The notes beneath the pieces are model-generated. The model searched no databases. It saw nothing but the letters and a program-made list of their open reading frames with translations, and had not been told where the DNA came from. 64,000 nt of DNA from Brevibacterium marinum (lineage in GTDB: Bacteria > Actinomycetota > Actinomycetes > Actinomycetales > Brevibacteriaceae). A program made the translations under genes and the position numbers. Positions 61,351 through 64,000 of the stretch are shown piece after piece (positions within the stretch are counted from its first letter, which is position 1; each line of letters starts with the position of its first letter). The stretch lies in contig NZ_JAATJN010000001.1 in NCBI RefSeq assembly GCF_011927955.1, positions 2,294,001 to 2,358,000 on the forward strand, written 5' to 3'.

Positions 61351-61761
61351 ATGACGAACAACCCAGTAGCCGGACAGACTGCCGAACTCACTCGGACCGT
61401 CACCCGTGACGATATCGTGAAATTCACCGACATCAGCGGGGACAGGAACCCCCTCCACTACGACGATAACGCCGCCAAATCCTCGAAGTTCGGCGAGATC
61501 GTCGTCCAAGGCGGAATCACCAGTGCCATCCTCAACGCCGTTGTAGCAGAGGAACTGCCTGGTCCCGGAACCGTCTTCCTCAGCGTCAATTGGGACTTCA
61601 AAGCCCCGGTGCGCCCCGGCGACACCATCACCGGACGAGTCGAGGTCATCGAAGCACGGTCCGATAAGCCCGTGACGAAGCTCAAGACCCAGGTCGTCCG
61701 CGGCGACGGAACGATCGCCCTTGACGGTACGGCCGTGTGCTACACGATGTCTTTCGACTGA
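61351..61761 (+). CDS. MaoC-like (R)-specific enoyl-CoA hydratase
   Basis: A 136-residue hot-dog-fold protein. The hydratase motif is VKFTDISGDRNPLHYDDNAAKSSKFGEIVVQGGI with the catalytic Asp and His (D28 and H35 approximately). It hydrates an enoyl-CoA, or dehydrates a 3-hydroxyacyl-CoA. AGGAG precedes ATG at 61351, 11 bases after the transporter stop. Confidence 0.9.
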   Translation: MTNNPVAGQTAELTRTVTRDDIVKFTDISGDRNPLHYDDNAAKSSKFGEIVVQGGITSAILNAVVAEELPGPGTVFLSVNWDFKAPVRPGDTITGRVEVIEARSDKPVTKLKTQVVRGDGTIALDGTAVCYTMSFD

Positions 61762-61831
61762 GTGACTCGAGCGTTAACCACCGCACTACTAGGCCAGATC
61801 AATTGGCCAGGACACGAACAAGGAGCAGATA

Positions 61832-62989
61832 TTGTCCACAACAGCACGTAAACCTGTGCTCGTCAGCGCCGCACGGACACCTGTGGGAAAATTCAACGGT
61901 GCACTGAAGACCGTCGACCCGCTGGACCTCGGGGGCGCCGCCGTCGCCGAGGTGATGAGAAGCTCCGGAGAAATCGTCCTCGACCATGTCATCATGGCCA
62001 ACATCGTTCAGGCCGGAAATGGTCAGAACCCGGCTCGTTCAGCAGGGCTGCGAGGAGGCGTGGAGACGACGGTTCCTGCGATCACACTGAACAATGTGTG
62101 CTTGGCGAGCATGTATGCGGCTGGTATGGCGTCCAATCTGATCAAGTCCGGTGAGATGGACGCGGCAATCGTCGGCGGTTTCGACTCCATGAGCCGCGCT
62201 CCACATGCTGTGCAGCTGCGGCAAGCACGAGCGGTAGGCGATGAGCCTGCTGTCGATCTGTTGATGAAGGACGGGCTGTGGTGTGCCGTATCCGACTCCG
62301 GGATGGGACCGATCGCGGACCGGGCCAATGCCGATATCGGCATTTCACGAGCTGCCCAGGACGAGTACGCCGTCGAGAGTCATCGTCGTGCCCACTCTGC
62401 GACTGAAGCCGGACGTCTTGCCGATGAGATCGTGGCGTTAAACGAACTTGCGACAGACGAGGGAATTCGTCACGACTCATCAACAGACCGCCTGCAACGG
62501 CTGCGGCCGGCTTTCACTGAGGGCGGCACAGTCACGGCGGGAAACGCATCGCAGATGTCGGATGCCGGTTCTGCAGGTTTGATCATGACCGAAGCACTCG
62601 CCCAAGCTCACGGACTCGAACCCATTGTCGAATTCGTGGGCACCAGCACGGTGGCAGGGCCGGATCCGTCATTGCACCTCAAACCGGCATCTGCTGCTCG
62701 GAAGCTTCTTGAGAAGACCGGACTGCACGTGAGCGATATCGGACTCTGGGAGGTCAATGAAGCCTTCGCCGGTGTCGCCCTCGCCACCGCACATGACCTC
62801 GAGGTCGACTTGGGCATCGTTAACGTCAATGGAGGCGCCATCTCGATCGGTCATCCGCTGGGCGCGTCAGGGTTCCGCATCACGATGAGCTTGGCATTTG
62901 AGATGCGAAGGAGAGGCGTCGATCACGGTATCGCGACGATGTGCGGCGGAGGTGGTCAGGGGCAGGCGATCCTATTGCGACTGCGATGA
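61832..62989 (+). CDS. Acetyl-CoA acetyltransferase (thiolase)
   Basis: A 385-residue biosynthetic or degradative thiolase with all three catalytic regions: the nucleophile Cys in ITLNNVCLASMYAAGMA (about 91), NEAFAGVAL, and GGAISIGHPLGASGFRI with MCGGGGQGQAIL holding the second Cys and His. The start is TTG at 61832 with AAGGAG upstream. It thiolyses a 3-oxoacyl-CoA to acetyl-CoA and a shorter acyl-CoA, the end of the pathway. Confidence 0.92.
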   Translation: MSTTARKPVLVSAARTPVGKFNGALKTVDPLDLGGAAVAEVMRSSGEIVLDHVIMANIVQAGNGQNPARSAGLRGGVETTVPAITLNNVCLASMYAAGMASNLIKSGEMDAAIVGGFDSMSRAPHAVQLRQARAVGDEPAVDLLMKDGLWCAVSDSGMGPIADRANADIGISRAAQDEYAVESHRRAHSATEAGRLADEIVALNELATDEGIRHDSSTDRLQRLRPAFTEGGTVTAGNASQMSDAGSAGLIMTEALAQAHGLEPIVEFVGTSTVAGPDPSLHLKPASAARKLLEKTGLHVSDIGLWEVNEAFAGVALATAHDLEVDLGIVNVNGGAISIGHPLGASGFRITMSLAFEMRRRGVDHGIATMCGGGGQGQAILLRLR

Positions 62990-63001
62990 GAAGATGATTC
63001 T

Positions 63002-64000
63002 ATGACTGAAGGGGAAGGTGCTTCATGGCAATTGGCTGATGACTCATTGACGGCTACTGTCGTCGACTACCTGCAGACTCAGGCCGAGAAGATAGGCGCG
63101 CTCCTGGTTGACGCCTACAAGGCAGAGATCGTCGACTATCGATCTCTCCCGGAGGGGTTCATCGATAGAGACGTGGCCGAGATGGCGCGCCGGAATCTGC
63201 TCACTCTTCTGAGCTGGCTGTCGGGAGAGGTTGACGAGAAGCGCAGCCTAGAAGAGTTTCGCAATAGCGCGGTGCGCCGCTTCCGTCAGGGTGTGTCGGT
63301 CCAATCACTTCTCCATGCATATCGAGTATGGGGGCAGGTGGTTTGGAGCGAAATCTCTCAGTTGCCAGAATGTCAGGCTTCTCCCTCAACCGGATTCGCC
63401 GTCGCTGGGGAAATAATGCGCTACGTCAATAGCGTGTCGCTGGCGGTGGCGAATTCCTATCTCGAGGAATCGGAGAACGTCATCCAAGACCGGCAGTTGG
63501 CCGAGCGTGATGTGCTCGAAGAACTCATTTCCGGATCTCCGCTATCGGCACGGGTGAACAGTTACCTTTCACGTCTCGGGATGAGGTTGGGCCAACAGCA
63601 TTGCGTTGTCCTTCTGCGTAGGCGTCATTCGGCTGTTGCCGAACCGCATTCGACTCGCGATAGCCTATCCGCCGTGCGTCGTTTGCTCCCGAACGCACCG
63701 TCACAGCGCCCATTGGTCGGAATGCGGGAGGAAGAAATCGTGGTCGTCCTTCATGCTTCAGGTCCACATGGAACCGATATTCGCGAAGTGGCCAACACTT
63801 TGGCGGCAGAACTTGAAGGTCTAGTGGTCGGGGTCAGCCGGGTGCGTGGTGGCGAGCAGGGCATCTCGCTGGCCTATGGTGAAGCTGCGGATGCTGTGCG
63901 CGTAGCTGACTTTCAGAGCGAGCGTCGAGCGTTCTTTTATACCGATGTCCTGCTGCAAACTGTGATTGAAAAGTCTGGACTCAGTGGTGCGATTCTCAGC
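63002..64000 (+). CDS. PucR/CdaR-type regulator, C-terminus beyond the window
   Basis: An open frame from ATG at 63002 to the window end (333 residues), so it is incomplete. The N-terminal half (ATVVDYLQTQAEKIGALLVDAYKAEI; EEFRNSAVRRFRQGVSVQSLLHAYRVWGQVVWSEI) is the helical sensor region common in CdaR-like regulators. A GGDEF-like fold follows (VVGVSRVRGGEQGISLAYGEAADAVRVADFQSERRAFFYTDV), the region that normally precedes the PucR helix-turn-helix. It begins 12 bases after the thiolase stop and is probably the regulator of the acyl-CoA operon, co-transcribed with it. Confidence 0.85.
   Translation, partial: MTEGEGASWQLADDSLTATVVDYLQTQAEKIGALLVDAYKAEIVDYRSLPEGFIDRDVAEMARRNLLTLLSWLSGEVDEKRSLEEFRNSAVRRFRQGVSVQSLLHAYRVWGQVVWSEISQLPECQASPSTGFAVAGEIMRYVNSVSLAVANSYLEESENVIQDRQLAERDVLEELISGSPLSARVNSYLSRLGMRLGQQHCVVLLRRRHSAVAEPHSTRDSLSAVRRLLPNAPSQRPLVGMREEEIVVVLHASGPHGTDIREVANTLAAELEGLVVGVSRVRGGEQGISLAYGEAADAVRVADFQSERRAFFYTDVLLQTVIEKSGLSGAILS

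Noticed and set aside
1..64000. CRISPR arrays, tRNA or rRNA genes, phage genes, replication origin
   Set aside because: No repeat-spacer pattern, no cloverleaf-like sequence with CCA-type acceptor, no phage structural genes and no DnaA-box cluster were noticed.

Overview
The window is bacterial chromosome from a high-G+C actinobacterium. Gene families, codon use, the RBS style (GGAGG/AAGGAG with many GTG and TTG starts) and the gene mix (taurine, hydantoin-type, polyol and acyl-CoA catabolism; MocR, IclR, PucR, SorC and LacI regulators) would fit Brevibacterium or a close relative. That assignment is an inference; no rRNA or marker gene lies in the window. No tRNA, rRNA, CRISPR array or phage was seen. 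Nearly all the DNA is catabolic: about ten transport-plus-enzyme modules, most with their own regulator.

Layout. 1-4262: polyol module (2-hydroxyacid dehydrogenase cut by the window edge, FGGY kinase, polyol permease) divergent from a SorC regulator. 4398-6003: a VapBC/FitAB-type toxin-antitoxin pair split by an IS5-family element. 6179-9417: UbiB/ABC1 kinase and patatin phospholipase, followed by a decayed fragment of a second ABC1 kinase gene. 9679-17816 (minus): peptide/nickel-type ABC transporter, COG0523 metallochaperone GTPase and YtcJ-like amidohydrolase. 17967-30355: taurine dissimilation, with sulfoacetaldehyde acetyltransferase Xsc divergent from iclR and a CobS/CobT-like AAA-VWA pair, then (minus) APC permease, phosphotransacetylase, taurine:pyruvate aminotransferase, MocR regulator and a universal stress protein. 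30628-34514: LysR regulator, sodium:solute symporter with a tiny membrane partner, and a DadA-like oxidase. 34616-38487: LacI regulator, GPH-family symporter and a DUF2804 protein. 38765-46333: hydantoin-type module with two DUF917 proteins, PucR, Asp/Glu/hydantoin racemase, NCS1 permease carrying an in-frame TGA, and HyuA-like protein. 46509-55058 (minus): seven-gene glycerol-3-phosphate-like operon (MFS, FGGY kinase, GlpD, FAD-linked oxidase, GlpP antiterminator, monooxygenase, alcohol dehydrogenase). 55422 to the end: CoA-transferase, thiolase-like protein with its DUF35 partner, two MFS carriers, MaoC hydratase, thiolase and a PucR-type regulator that runs off the window.

How the genes work together. 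Taurine would enter through the APC permease, be transaminated by Tpa to sulfoacetaldehyde, split by Xsc to acetyl phosphate and sulfite, and enter central metabolism through Pta. The glp-like operon has an intrinsic terminator and a hairpin that captures its ribosome-binding site in the leader, and encodes its own GlpP-type antiterminator. Its kinase lacks a glutamate used by true glycerol kinases to hold glycerol, so the substrate may not be glycerol. The last operon looks like CoA activation, hydration and thiolytic or retro-aldol cleavage of an unidentified carboxylate.

Most worth a second look: the GlpP/leader-attenuator operon, the in-frame TGA in the NCS1 permease, the CobS/CobT-like pair facing xsc, the toxin-antitoxin operon cut by the IS, and the double-DUF917 hydantoin cluster.
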